A stretch of DNA of 64,000 bases from Chitinivibrio alkaliphilus ACht1 (GCF_000474745.1 NZ_ASJR01000010.1:44196-108195), one strand, 5' to 3'; shown: positions 1 to 9,582, counted from the first letter of the stretch. Numbers and translations: made by a program. Notes: a model not told the origin generated them from the letters alone.

Positions 1-280
1 TATTAAGTTTATGCGCCCCGGTATGATTAAGATCTTCCCGTTTCAAATAGATCGTATATCCGTACAATTCTGAAAGACGGGCGGCGTAAGTAAGAGGGGT
101 TGGACGTCCACAATATTCCTGCAAAATTGTGTGAAACTCACGCTGAAAAGACGCACTATTTAAAATTTCTGAATAACAACAACGTAACTCCTCCACATTT
201 GCATGAAGCATCTCTGGTATCCACGCGCCACCAAACCGGCCATAATAGCCCTGTGAAGATACAGCATATTTTTTAGTCAT
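1..280 (-). CDS. trpB: Tryptophan synthase beta chain, N-terminal part (cut by window edge)
   Basis: The minus-strand frame beginning with ATG at 278-280 translates to about 93 residues. They carry the TrpB N-terminal signatures GRPTPL and LKREDLNHTGAHK; the last motif holds the lysine that binds PLP. TrpB condenses indole with serine to make tryptophan in the alpha2-beta2 complex. The start overlaps the end of trpF by eight bases, so translation is probably coupled. The gene runs off position 1 with no disruption seen; trpA is presumably beyond the edge. Confidence 0.93.
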   Translation of the reverse strand, partial: MTKKYAVSSQGYYGRFGGAWIPEMLHANVEELRCCYSEILNSASFQREFHTILQEYCGRPTPLTYAARLSELYGYTIYLKREDLNHTGAHKLN

Positions 281-905
281 AACCCTTATATTCCTTACAG
301 AAAAATTCTACCTGTTCCATATTTTTGTCTCCAGGAGCCCGTTCAAAACGGCTGTTAATATCTACTCCCATCAAAGCGGGATGAGAAAAGTCACGTATCG
401 CTGAAAGGGTGTGCGGCCCAATTCCTCCAGAGAGAAGAAACGGTGTGTCACCGCCATAGGCATGCAAGATATCCCAGTCGAAGGAACGACCACTTCCCCC
501 GTGACCGCTACATTTGGTATCAAAAACAAAGAAATCAACCACATCTTCATAGGCAGCCACCTCGGAGAAGGAAAAAAAAGCATCAACACCGAAGGCCTTA
601 ACCACTGTAAAGGAGCGACGAAGACTCCGGCACTGTTCCGGTGTTTCTGTACCGTGTAGCTGCACCGTTGAAAAAGGGAATCGTTCACTCATGGCATAGA
701 TTTTGTCAGAAGAAGCATTCACAAATACTCCAAGGGTATTCTTTTCTTGTGCAACCTGGGAAAAGGCCGCAGAAAACCCCGGTATATCAGCGGCATAGCG
801 CGGAGATTTTTCATAAAAAATAGCCCCCACGTAGTCTACCTTAAGAGAGCGTACCGCGTGCAGCTGTGCGGGAATCATCATGCCGCATAGTTTTATACAG
901 CGCAT
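273..905 (-). CDS. trpF: Phosphoribosylanthranilate isomerase
   Basis: A 210-residue TIM-barrel enzyme that isomerises N-(5-phosphoribosyl)anthranilate to CdRP in the fourth position of the trp pathway. The catalytic pair is visible: Cys7 in KLCG and Asp129 in FDTKCSG. The QLHG motif (82-85) and the C-terminal phosphate-binding strand GGI are also present. The length is normal for a monofunctional TrpF. It overlaps the trpC stop by 13 bases and trpB by 8, consistent with one tightly packed trpEGDCFB transcript. Confidence 0.93.
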   Translation of the reverse strand: MRCIKLCGMMIPAQLHAVRSLKVDYVGAIFYEKSPRYAADIPGFSAAFSQVAQEKNTLGVFVNASSDKIYAMSERFPFSTVQLHGTETPEQCRSLRRSFTVVKAFGVDAFFSFSEVAAYEDVVDFFVFDTKCSGHGGSGRSFDWDILHAYGGDTPFLLSGGIGPHTLSAIRDFSHPALMGVDINSRFERAPGDKNMEQVEFFCKEYKGYD

Positions 906-1684
906 TGTACTGCCCGTACAAAATCACCACACACTTTGTCGGGTCTGCTTTGTTTCATAAAGTATTCCCCCATTAAGAACCCTTGAAACCCACGAGAACG
1001 TAAGGCATCTACCGTATCCGGTGTATCAATTCCCGACTCTGCAACCACAACTGAATCCCGCGGTAATTGTTCTATCATTCTGCACGATGCGTCAAGATCA
1101 ACGGTAAAAGTGGTAAGATCGCGATTGTTAATTCCGATGAGATCAACCTCGTCAGAAATTTTGTTAATCTGCTCTTCACTATGCAGCTCAAGAAGAACTT
1201 CCATGCCAAGAGTATGAGCACACTGCGTAAAACGACGAATTTCTTCAGCAGTGAGAATCTCACAGATAAGGAGAATAAAGTCTGCTCCAAGAGCCTTTGC
1301 TTCAATAATCTGATATTCATCAATAATAAACTCTTTCCGTAATACCGGAATGGTCAAACTATTTGCAATAAGGCAGAGAAATTCCGCACTGCCGCCAAAA
1401 TAGCGGCTATTGGTCAGTACCGACACGGCCGCTGCACCACTCGCTTCATACCCCAAGGCTGTCTCCAGAGGATCAGCCGTCGTATTAATATCTCCTTTGC
1501 TGGGAGAACGACGTTTAAACTCGGCAATTATCCCGGAACTCCCCCGTTTTTCGAGGGCATCCCGGGCAGAAATACACTTTTTTGAAAAAAAACAGCTTTT
1601 TTCTAAGACAGATGGAGAGACAAGATTCCGACGTCGCTCCACAACTGTATACATATGTTTTGCAATATTTTGTAACACATTCAT
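893..1684 (-). CDS. trpC: Indole-3-glycerol phosphate synthase
   Basis: A 263-residue TIM-barrel enzyme that converts CdRP to indole-3-glycerol phosphate. The family signature EFKRRSPSKG lies at 55-64. The catalytic lysine is at 117 in LRKEF, the catalytic glutamate at 166 in LLELH, and INNRDL and ESGI follow near 185 and 216. It is stand-alone rather than fused to TrpF. The start ATG overlaps the trpD stop by four bases, which implies translational coupling. Confidence 0.95.
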   Translation of the reverse strand: MNVLQNIAKHMYTVVERRRNLVSPSVLEKSCFFSKKCISARDALEKRGSSGIIAEFKRRSPSKGDINTTADPLETALGYEASGAAAVSVLTNSRYFGGSAEFLCLIANSLTIPVLRKEFIIDEYQIIEAKALGADFILLICEILTAEEIRRFTQCAHTLGMEVLLELHSEEQINKISDEVDLIGINNRDLTTFTVDLDASCRMIEQLPRDSVVVAESGIDTPDTVDALRSRGFQGFLMGEYFMKQSRPDKVCGDFVRAVQCAV

Positions 1685-2676
1685 GATGACTCTCCTACCA
1701 CGGCAGCTAATACTCGTCGTGCTGCTCCAGAATCAAGGGAGTGCGCCGCTTTTTCCATGGCCTGTGGAAGAGAGAGGGCGCTATTAATTGTTTGAATCGC
1801 AAGGGCCGCATTGACCCGAACAACCTCCTGTTGCTCTCGACTCCCCTTGTTTTCTAAAATGCGTAAAAAAAGATCACGGGCATCAGATAGATCGGTTTCA
1901 CCATGTAATTTATCAGGAGTAATTACCTGCGCCCCCAGCTCTGATGGAGTATATTCGCCAAAACCATCCGTACCGGTAAGACGCACGGTATCAGTAAGAG
2001 AGCACTCATCATATCCATCATATGAATGGACTATGGTATATCGTGTTCTACAGGATTGTAAAATCTCATTATAGATATCACCGACAAAGGGGGCAAATAC
2101 ACCAACATATTGATATACAGGCTGTACCGGATTTACCAAGGGGCCAATCATATTAAAAAAAGTTTTAAAACCCAACTCCTTACGAATCGGTCCAACACTT
2201 TTCATGGAGGGGTGAAATAGGGGCGCATGGAGATAGCAGAAATTATGCTCCCGTAACTGCTCTCGTAATCGTGCCGCATCACTGGTAGGCGTATATCCAC
2301 ACGCCTCCAAAATTGTCGTACTTCCGCACGAACTGGACACACCGTAATTTCCATGTTTGATGACAGGATAGCCTGCTCCGGCAACAACTAAAGAAGCAAG
2401 GGTTGATATGTTAAAAGTGTTCTTCCCATCTCCCCCGGTACCACACATATCAATAGCATCACGGGTTCCAAGATCAGGTATAACAGCTTTTTCAAGCAGG
2501 GCACGGCGAAACCCATCGAGCTCTGCCGGAGTTATCTGCCGCATGGAAAACAAGGCAAGAAGAGCACCAATCTGGGCAGAGGTGTGTTTTCCCTCAGTAA
2601 TCTCAATGAGAAGAGTATGAGCTTCCCCGGTAGTCAGCTCTTCTCCTTGGGTAAGACGGCGTAAAAGATCTTTCAT
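1681..2676 (-). CDS. trpD: Anthranilate phosphoribosyltransferase
   Basis: A 331-residue class IV phosphoribosyltransferase that transfers phosphoribose from PRPP to anthranilate. The PRPP loop CGTGGDG sits at 78-84 and the second substrate loop KHGNYGVSSSCGS at 107-119. In that loop the usual Arg after KHGN is Tyr, a mild variation. It is not fused to TrpG, which is encoded separately just upstream. The start lies 9 bases after the trpG stop with AGGAGC in front of it. Confidence 0.94.
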   Translation of the reverse strand: MKDLLRRLTQGEELTTGEAHTLLIEITEGKHTSAQIGALLALFSMRQITPAELDGFRRALLEKAVIPDLGTRDAIDMCGTGGDGKNTFNISTLASLVVAGAGYPVIKHGNYGVSSSCGSTTILEACGYTPTSDAARLREQLREHNFCYLHAPLFHPSMKSVGPIRKELGFKTFFNMIGPLVNPVQPVYQYVGVFAPFVGDIYNEILQSCRTRYTIVHSYDGYDECSLTDTVRLTGTDGFGEYTPSELGAQVITPDKLHGETDLSDARDLFLRILENKGSREQQEVVRVNAALAIQTINSALSLPQAMEKAAHSLDSGAARRVLAAVVGESS

Positions 2677-2685
2677 AGGAGCTCC

Positions 2686-3261
2686 TTATATCTCAGTACT
2701 TATTCGTAAAAAATTCTCTATTATAGCATCTCCATGAGGAGTCAGTATTGACTCAGGATGAAACTGTACACCACGAAGATTATATTCTTTATGAGAAATA
2801 CCCATAACCTGACCGGCCTCATCTTCGCACGTGCAAATTAACTCTTCCGGCAGCGTCTTCGGATCTATCACCCATGAATGGTACCTGCCAGCGGAAAAGG
2901 GACGAGGAATTCCGTGAAAGATACTATCCTCGTGAATAACATTCATCTGTGTTGCCACGCCGTGATACACCGTATCAAGATTAATGATTTTTCCTCCCAA
3001 TACTTCGTTAATGGCTTGATATCCAAGACAAACGCCAAAGATATTCTTTGTCCGATAATATTTTTCTATAAGAGGCTTTAAAATGCCCGCTTCATCAGGT
3101 ATACCTGGACCGGGAGAAAGGATGATTGTATCGTATGCTTCCACCTCAGCAAGTTCAATTTCATCATTACGGAAAATAGAAACTTGGCGCCCCGTAATCT
3201 CCCGTATACTGTGTGCAAGATTATAGGTAAATGAATCATAGTTATCAAGTAGTAGAATCAT
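2686..3261 (-). CDS. trpG: Anthranilate synthase component II (glutamine amidotransferase)
   Basis: A 191-residue class I glutamine amidotransferase supplying ammonia to TrpE. The oxyanion motif SPGPG is at 49-53, the nucleophile Cys78 is in GVCLGYQ, and the His-Glu dyad is in FHPES near residue 167. Its start overlaps the trpE stop by four bases. PabA is nearly identical in type, and some bacteria share one subunit. The location inside the trp operon supports TrpG as the main role. Confidence 0.93.
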   Translation of the reverse strand: MILLLDNYDSFTYNLAHSIREITGRQVSIFRNDEIELAEVEAYDTIILSPGPGIPDEAGILKPLIEKYYRTKNIFGVCLGYQAINEVLGGKIINLDTVYHGVATQMNVIHEDSIFHGIPRPFSAGRYHSWVIDPKTLPEELICTCEDEAGQVMGISHKEYNLRGVQFHPESILTPHGDAIIENFLRISTEI

Positions 3262-4637
3262 GGCAACTCCTCCGCAATCATAATGGCTCGTTTCAGTGCA
3301 GCTAGTTTATTGTTAACTTCATCCAATTCGCCCTCTTCACGAGAAGAAATAACCACCCCCGCGCCGGCCTGATACTCCAAAACATTCTTTGAACTCAAAA
3401 ATGAGCGAATAGTTATGGCGTGATTTACATCTCCCGAAAATGAAATATACCCCAAGGCGCCACCGTAATACCCTCTCCGGTGTGGCTCATACTGATCAAT
3501 CAATTCTACGGCACGATATTTCGGTGCCCCAGAAAGTGTTCCTGCAGGAAAGGTATCCCCCAAAACAGAAACTGCTGAATGAGGAGTGTTCAGAGTGCCA
3601 CAAACACGGGATACTAAATGAATAACGTGACTAAAATATTGTATTTCCTTAAAACGGCGCACCGTCACATTTTTACAGTGTCTACTCATGTCATTGCGGG
3701 CTAAATCAACAAGCATCACATGTTCAGAACTCTCTTTGGGATCAGCGGAAAGTTCTAAGGCACGCTGTTTATCATATTCATCATCGCCGCTACGGCGATA
3801 TGTTCCTGCAATGGGATGCAACTCCGCCTCTTGATCTTTCACAAGCACCTCAGCCTCAGGGGAAGAACCCATAATACGAAAATCTCCAAAATCAAAATAA
3901 AAGAGGTAGGGAGATGGGTTGACAGAGCGGAGCGCTCGATATACCTGAAAATCGTCCCCCGTAAAGGGCTGAGAAAAACGACGGGAAAGGACAATTTGGA
4001 ATACATCACCCCGTTGACAGTGCTCTTTTCCTTTGGTAACAAGGTCCATAAACTCCGTATCGGTCATGGTTGAGTATTCCTGCCCCCTTCGTGAAAACTG
4101 ACCAGAATACACTGATGCCCCATGAAGGTATTCACTTATCTCATCTATGCGAGAAGCCTCTGCCTCGGGACAATTCTCTACAAGGATACACTCATTATCA
4201 AAGGGGTTAATAGACAGGATATACCGAAAAAAAGTATAGTGCATTTCTGGAATCTGATCTCGCGAATCTCCTTGTAAGATATGCGTATCAAAATATGAGA
4301 CTGAGTCAAAACCGCAATAGCCGAAGATACCATTGCACTGCTCTTCTGCTCCGGAAATATGAAAACAGTTCATAAAATCATGAATTTTTTCCGAAATATC
4401 ATTCTGCACCGACCACTGCTCTTTTTTTCCATTGAAAGTTACTGAAGCAACGCCATCTTCAAGAGAAAATTCTCCCAACACATCAAAGCAGATGAGCGTT
4501 GTAGAATTTTCCCGCGCATGGTAATCTGAACTTTCTAAAAGGAACACTCGGGAAAAACGCTCCCGCAAGGCTGCAGTGCAATTAATAATGTTTATTCGGT
4601 CTCCGAGAAACCGTTTAGTTTTACAGGCTATGCGCAT
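3258..4637 (-). CDS. trpE: Anthranilate synthase component I
   Basis: A 459-residue chorismate-utilising enzyme that forms anthranilate from chorismate and ammonia. The N-terminus keeps LLES (33-36), the motif that in TrpE proteins forms the tryptophan feedback site. The catalytic half shows GSSPE, PIAGTYRR, GTLSGAPK and an AGAGVV segment near the C-terminus. The start ATG at 4637 follows GGAGAG. This is the first gene of the trp operon. The palindrome at 4663-4682 in its leader is a candidate control site. Confidence 0.93.
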   Translation of the reverse strand: MRIACKTKRFLGDRINIINCTAALRERFSRVFLLESSDYHARENSTTLICFDVLGEFSLEDGVASVTFNGKKEQWSVQNDISEKIHDFMNCFHISGAEEQCNGIFGYCGFDSVSYFDTHILQGDSRDQIPEMHYTFFRYILSINPFDNECILVENCPEAEASRIDEISEYLHGASVYSGQFSRRGQEYSTMTDTEFMDLVTKGKEHCQRGDVFQIVLSRRFSQPFTGDDFQVYRALRSVNPSPYLFYFDFGDFRIMGSSPEAEVLVKDQEAELHPIAGTYRRSGDDEYDKQRALELSADPKESSEHVMLVDLARNDMSRHCKNVTVRRFKEIQYFSHVIHLVSRVCGTLNTPHSAVSVLGDTFPAGTLSGAPKYRAVELIDQYEPHRRGYYGGALGYISFSGDVNHAITIRSFLSSKNVLEYQAGAGVVISSREEGELDEVNNKLAALKRAIMIAEELP

Positions 4638-4662
4638 TGTACACTCTCCAAATAAGAAGTCA

Positions 4663-4682
4663 TGTTTCTACACGTAGAAACA
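4663..4682. promoter_or_regulatory. 20-bp palindrome upstream of trpE, candidate operator
   Basis: The sequence TGTTTCTAC-AC-GTAGAAACA has two perfect 9-base arms around a 2-base centre. It lies 26 bases before the trpE start and just downstream (minus strand) of an AT-rich stretch with TATATATT that could serve as a -10 element. A repressor bound here would cover the transcription start. It is not the E. coli TrpR operator sequence, so the regulator is unknown. No T-tract follows, so it is not an intrinsic terminator for the upstream gene. Confidence 0.45.
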
Positions 4683-4728
4683 AATATATATCAACGTCAC
4701 GGGGGAATACTTAAAAATAATGAAAGGA

Positions 4729-6495
4729 TTAATCGTGTGAAACTGTATCGATCTGATATCGCTCAAAAATGTCGCTTAACAACTCCTCATTTTTCTTCTC
4801 AATCCAATCAGCAATATTGTCTATTTCAGTAACAGAGAGTAGATGCGACAATTCTTCCTGTATTTCAAGGAAGTTTATCTTGGAGACAATCTCCTTTACA
4901 ATAGGAACCATGGCTGGTATAACGGAAAAACGCGTAAGCCCTAAGCCTAAAAGAATAATAGTGTACATGGGATCACCGGCCATTTCACCGCAAATTGAGA
5001 TCGGAATACCCTTATCGGTACAGGCATCAATTGCCTTGTCAACAATACGAAGAAACGCCGGCTCAGCTGGATTATATAAATAGTTTACTTTACTGTTATT
5101 ACGATCTGCTGCACTCAGGTATTGAATAAGGTCATTTGTCCCAATAGAGGCGAAGTCAATATCTTCCAAAAATGAATCTATTTCAAGGATTGCTAATGGC
5201 ACTTCAAAGAGGATTCCCAAGGGCGGACAGGGAAGTCCAAGCTCATCAGCCACAACATGGGTAAATTGCTTTATTTCACGCCACTCGGAAAGAGAAGTGA
5301 CCATGGGGTACATAATCTTATAGTTTGACCCCTGACCAGCACGAATAATTGCGCGAAGTTGCGTACGAAACAGCTCTTTGCGCTCCAGAAGAATTCTGAC
5401 GGCGCGCCACCCCATGAAGGGATTACCTTCCTTTGGCATTTTCAAAAATTTCGCGGCCTTATCACCACCGATATCCATAACCCGTATTACTATTTCACGG
5501 CTATTCTGTTCTGAAATAATGTGTGAGTAGTAGGCAAACTGCTCTTCTTCATCGGGAAAGGTTTCACGTTCAGAAAGAAGATATTCCGTACGGACGAGCC
5601 CAATACCGTCAGCACCGTTGTCCTGTGCCATGTGTACATCATCCTTAAAGGAAATATTTGCCAACACAGAAATGTGTACCCCATCAGGAGTGTAGGCCGG
5701 TGCATGCCACCGTTTTGCCCCAACCTCTCGTGCCTGCAGGTAGCGCTCTCTATACGCGGTATATTCAGCACACTCATCTGAAGAAGGATGTATTATAATT
5801 TGATCTTCATAGGCATTAATAAGGACAGGTTCATGGGGGTTAATTCTGCTTTTTATATCCTCAACCCCTGTAATTACCGGTATAGAATAAGACCGGGCAA
5901 GTATTGCTGCGTGAGAAGTTCGCCCCGCACTTTTACTCACAACTCCCTTAATTTTATTTACATTATAATTGACAATATCTGAAGGGGTAAAACTGCGGTC
6001 AATAACTAGCACGACATCTTCAGAAAAGGTATATTTTTCATTTCCCCCATTATTGAGAAAGTTGATGAGGGTTTCACAAATTTCTACCATATCGCTACTT
6101 CGATCACGAAAGTAGCTGGTGCCTGCCGAATTAAATTTATCAATAAACTCTTTTGAAACCGAACGAACAGCGCTTTCAACGGTATAATTTTTTCGTGAGA
6201 TATACTCCGTCACCTGCCCCTTAAAAGCAGGATCATCCATAATATGTTCATAAATTTTCATGATCGTACCTTCTCCAGACTCATCATGTCCTTCGGAGGT
6301 ATCCATATTATAATTACGGTAATACTGCTTTACCTTGGTGCGAACCTCTTCAAAGGTATCAAGTTCTTCAACAACCTTATGATGAGGAATAGTCTCTACG
6401 GTAAAATCCTGTACAGCCCGGCCGATAAAATATGCTTTACCAAGTCCTTTTCCACGCACAATTGCTGTGCCTTGAATCACCTTACGCGTAGCCAT
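4729..6495 (-). CDS. ptsI: PEP-protein phosphotransferase (PTS Enzyme I)
   Basis: A 588-residue Enzyme I, which autophosphorylates from PEP and passes the phosphate to HPr in the cytoplasm. The phosphohistidine motif GRTSHAAI places the active His at 195. The PEP-binding half has GIGLVRTEYL near 298, DIGGDK at 341-346, SIGTNDL at 450-456, and the catalytic Cys502 in SICGEMAGD. All key residues are present, so it should be active. No HPr or EII gene is in the window. It begins directly at the stop of the upstream phosphorylase-like gene, so the two are almost certainly co-transcribed. Confidence 0.9.
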   Translation of the reverse strand: MATRKVIQGTAIVRGKGLGKAYFIGRAVQDFTVETIPHHKVVEELDTFEEVRTKVKQYYRNYNMDTSEGHDESGEGTIMKIYEHIMDDPAFKGQVTEYISRKNYTVESAVRSVSKEFIDKFNSAGTSYFRDRSSDMVEICETLINFLNNGGNEKYTFSEDVVLVIDRSFTPSDIVNYNVNKIKGVVSKSAGRTSHAAILARSYSIPVITGVEDIKSRINPHEPVLINAYEDQIIIHPSSDECAEYTAYRERYLQAREVGAKRWHAPAYTPDGVHISVLANISFKDDVHMAQDNGADGIGLVRTEYLLSERETFPDEEEQFAYYSHIISEQNSREIVIRVMDIGGDKAAKFLKMPKEGNPFMGWRAVRILLERKELFRTQLRAIIRAGQGSNYKIMYPMVTSLSEWREIKQFTHVVADELGLPCPPLGILFEVPLAILEIDSFLEDIDFASIGTNDLIQYLSAADRNNSKVNYLYNPAEPAFLRIVDKAIDACTDKGIPISICGEMAGDPMYTIILLGLGLTRFSVIPAMVPIVKEIVSKINFLEIQEELSHLLSVTEIDNIADWIEKKNEELLSDIFERYQIDTVSHD

Positions 6496-8874
6496 TCATT
6501 TTCCCCATACGTTATTATAAAATTCCAAAATAAGGTCGTCTAAGGAGGCCAAACCAGCTCGTCCCAAGTTCCGTATTACTCGCGACATCCAGTCGCTGCT
6601 ATCCACAAAGGCAGCATCAATACGATCCTGCATAGCACAATAATCCTTAAAATATTGGAGTGTTGCCAATTCGTCATTATATCGCAGTGATGAGAGAAGC
6701 GGGTAAATACGTTTTCCTCCCTCAAAATCAGGTATGCGTTTATCAAGAAACTCAAAGACAAGATTCAACACGTTATCTTCGTCTTCAATAATTTTCAAGG
6801 GGTCATAGGATGTTTCTTCTTCAGAACCATATAAAAAGACTGAATTGCGGCCCAGGATATCAGCAATTTCACGATCGGGAGGATTGATCCCCACTGCCGG
6901 TATAGCGCCATTTACCACATAACGCATTAAGTTCAGTCCGTAGGCAACACCATTTCGTGCAGAGGGCTGTTCCACCAAATCCACCGCCGGGAGAAGACGT
7001 TCATCCTGCGAAGCATTACAATTAGGAATAAAGACCAACTGCAAACGATCACTCGTGTCCTGATTGCTATTTACAATATGAGAGACAAGATGGATTAATT
7101 TGATGATCTGTTTGCTGAGAAAGTCTGAAGGAGCGGCATACCCACCAATTATATAAGTACGGGGACAAAAATCTTTCCCTTCTTTGAGCAACAAATAGCG
7201 ATACAGTATATACAAAACCTGTACGGTTTGGCCACTCGTGGGATGAATTCTTCGGTTATGCATAACCACCATACTTCGCGGATCAATCCTGCACGAAAAC
7301 TCTTGCAGAAGATAAGTGGCCAACCACTCTTTTGCACGGTATTTCAGAGTAACCAAATCTTTGTGAAAATTAGGATCATTAGCCTTGTTTTCAAGGGTGA
7401 GCAGTTCACGGTTATTTCCAATCCACCGCTGGCCGATGTACTTACTGACCACTTCCGCTAAATCCGGGTTGGGGATAATAAGCCATCGGCGAAGAGATAT
7501 TCCATTTAACCCTGAGAAAAAGTTTTTATTAAAATAGGTATTAAATTCACTAAAAAGATTTTTACGCAAATACTGAGTCTGATAGTCAGAAATGCCCGAA
7601 ACAAATTGCGAAATAAGAACACAGATGTTTCCCATTCGTACTTTCTTGACAAGCCCTTCCTCGATAAGGGAGAGATTTCGAGCAGCATCGTCGGGGAGCT
7701 GTTTTTCCCGACGAAGAAGATCAAGAAATTGCTGATTCAACTCTTTAATCAGAAGAGCATGGTACGGCAAGACCTTCTCTACCATGTACAGCGGCCACTT
7801 TTCCACTTGAGAATGATCCATGGCGGTGCTTGAAAAGATAAAAACCTTTTCTGCAATTACCACGCTCTCCTGAAGCGTAAACCCTTCCTGCTGAATAAGA
7901 ATTGAGATGAACTCAATAACAGCAATCGCACACTTTGAATCTGAAATATGGATAACAATATTGTCGCCAATATCGCGTAAGGTATCACTACTATTCTTAT
8001 ACCGACGGATGATATCACGCAGGGAAGATGCGGCTAGAAAATACTGCTGCTTGATACGCACTTCCGTCACCTTACGTACTGAATCGTCGGGAAACAAAAA
8101 CAGCGTCACATCGGTAGAGGCATGTTTTTCCTCACAGGCCCTACTGTAATCTCCGTGATTTGCATACTCAGGATGGAACTCCCCTGTTGAAAGGCCTTCC
8201 CAGAAACGAACCGTATTGACAACACCATTTTTATACCCGACAACCGGATAATCTACGGGAGATGCCGTAACAAATTGATCGGGAATCCATCGACCATGCA
8301 CGGGAAGATCTTCATCATGGGCAACAACATGTCCGCCAAAACCAATCTCCTCAGTATACTCGGTACGTTTAACGACCCATGGGTAATCTACGGCCCGCCA
8401 ATTATAGGGAATTTCCTTTTGTTGCCCCGCTTCTATCTTCTGTTTAAAGCCGGCAAAGTTATACCATAATCCATACCCCATAGCAGCAAGCCCTTGACTG
8501 GCAAGGGTCTCCATAATGCAGTGAGCAATCTCTCCCTTGGGAGCATTGCCAAAATCAAACTCATATTCACAGGAATAGATTTCTTCCATGGTTGCGCCAA
8601 TATTTGATGCCATCTTCTCAACATCATTTTCAATACCCGCATCAACAATGTAGCGTTTCAGACTTCGACCAAAGGAGTAATCTAAGGAAAGATAATAAAC
8701 GCGTTTTACTTGTTTATTGCGATACACATACTGTGTTGCTATCCACTGATCTGCCACATGAGTTCGCACCGCGTAGCTCAAGGCCATGTATTTATCATAC
8801 AACGTAGCAGTTTCTTCATCCTTAGATAAGAAGTTACGCAAGTAAAGATTATAGAAATTCTTAAAATCTTCCAT
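6496..8874 (-). CDS. Glycogen phosphorylase-like protein with degenerate active site
   Basis: A 792-residue protein of the GT35 phosphorylase fold. Recognisable family blocks are YYLSLDYSFGRSL near 60, the MGYGLWYNF segment near 132, LVFIPN near 613 and VVNGA at 653-657. Residues needed for catalysis are changed. The PLP-lysine block GTGNMKF reads GLNLMRY, putting Arg651 where the Schiff-base lysine should be. GNGGLGRLA reads GNAPKGEIA (109-117), and RIHEYKRQ reads RIHPTSGQ (542-549). It therefore should not phosphorolyse glycogen; glucan binding or a regulatory role is possible. It is immediately followed by ptsI. No strong ribosome site precedes the ATG at 8874. Confidence 0.82.
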   Translation of the reverse strand: MEDFKNFYNLYLRNFLSKDEETATLYDKYMALSYAVRTHVADQWIATQYVYRNKQVKRVYYLSLDYSFGRSLKRYIVDAGIENDVEKMASNIGATMEEIYSCEYEFDFGNAPKGEIAHCIMETLASQGLAAMGYGLWYNFAGFKQKIEAGQQKEIPYNWRAVDYPWVVKRTEYTEEIGFGGHVVAHDEDLPVHGRWIPDQFVTASPVDYPVVGYKNGVVNTVRFWEGLSTGEFHPEYANHGDYSRACEEKHASTDVTLFLFPDDSVRKVTEVRIKQQYFLAASSLRDIIRRYKNSSDTLRDIGDNIVIHISDSKCAIAVIEFISILIQQEGFTLQESVVIAEKVFIFSSTAMDHSQVEKWPLYMVEKVLPYHALLIKELNQQFLDLLRREKQLPDDAARNLSLIEEGLVKKVRMGNICVLISQFVSGISDYQTQYLRKNLFSEFNTYFNKNFFSGLNGISLRRWLIIPNPDLAEVVSKYIGQRWIGNNRELLTLENKANDPNFHKDLVTLKYRAKEWLATYLLQEFSCRIDPRSMVVMHNRRIHPTSGQTVQVLYILYRYLLLKEGKDFCPRTYIIGGYAAPSDFLSKQIIKLIHLVSHIVNSNQDTSDRLQLVFIPNCNASQDERLLPAVDLVEQPSARNGVAYGLNLMRYVVNGAIPAVGINPPDREIADILGRNSVFLYGSEEETSYDPLKIIEDEDNVLNLVFEFLDKRIPDFEGGKRIYPLLSSLRYNDELATLQYFKDYCAMQDRIDAAFVDSSDWMSRVIRNLGRAGLASLDDLILEFYNNVWGK

Positions 8875-8956
8875 TAAGCCGGCCGAACTGTCGTAAAGGT
8901 TGCAATTTCATAATATACGTAATAGTCAAAAGTGTATACAAAAAGATTCAACGATT

Positions 8957-9460
8957 TTACTCATTTTCATCTTGATACAAAAGTTTATGTGTATTAAGAA
9001 TCATAACCGTTTTCTCTTTGAGTCGCGAAATTCCTTCCATGTAGTCATCCCGCGGGGTATTTGATATTTTGGGAGGAGAAGAGATCTGCTCTTCCGTAAT
9101 GGTAAACACCTCATCAACGGTGTCAACAATAATACCCACGGAAACATCATCTTGAGAAACGACCACAGTACAGGTTTCTTCATCATAGTCACGTGCGGAC
9201 ATATGCATACGTAAACGCGCATCAATAACCGGTATCACCTGACCACGTAAATTTACCACACCCTTCACATAATAAGGAGTATCCGGCACTGGGGTTATAC
9301 GCTGCACCCCTACAATCTCAATAATATCTTCAATAGCCATGGCGTATAACTCTGTCCCCAGCCAGAAAGTGAGATATCTATCTGCAAGAGTATTCTCTTC
9401 ATCGCTCCCAATATCCAAGCGCTCATCCTCATACGCGGTCATATCTTGCTGTGCGTCCAT
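8957..9460 (-). CDS. cheW: Chemotaxis coupling protein CheW
   Basis: A 167-residue protein consisting of an acidic N-terminal tail of about 25 residues and one CheW SH3-like domain. The domain includes the WLGTELYAMAIEDIIEIV start, the VKGVVNLRGQVIPVIDARLR core and a DEVFTI segment. CheW links chemoreceptors to CheA. It lies well away from the cheA cluster at 21.5-26.9 kb. Its start follows AAGGAG. The divergent small gene at 9583 is its neighbour. Confidence 0.92.
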   Translation of the reverse strand: MDAQQDMTAYEDERLDIGSDEENTLADRYLTFWLGTELYAMAIEDIIEIVGVQRITPVPDTPYYVKGVVNLRGQVIPVIDARLRMHMSARDYDEETCTVVVSQDDVSVGIIVDTVDEVFTITEEQISSPPKISNTPRDDYMEGISRLKEKTVMILNTHKLLYQDENE

Positions 9461-9582
9461 ACAAACTCCTTGTAAGATGTAACATCCATAGTATGAAATA
9501 GTTGGAACAGGATGTCAAATATAAAACAAAAAGATGTGGACAAAACGTAATATGTCGATACACTATGTATATGGAGGTAGCC

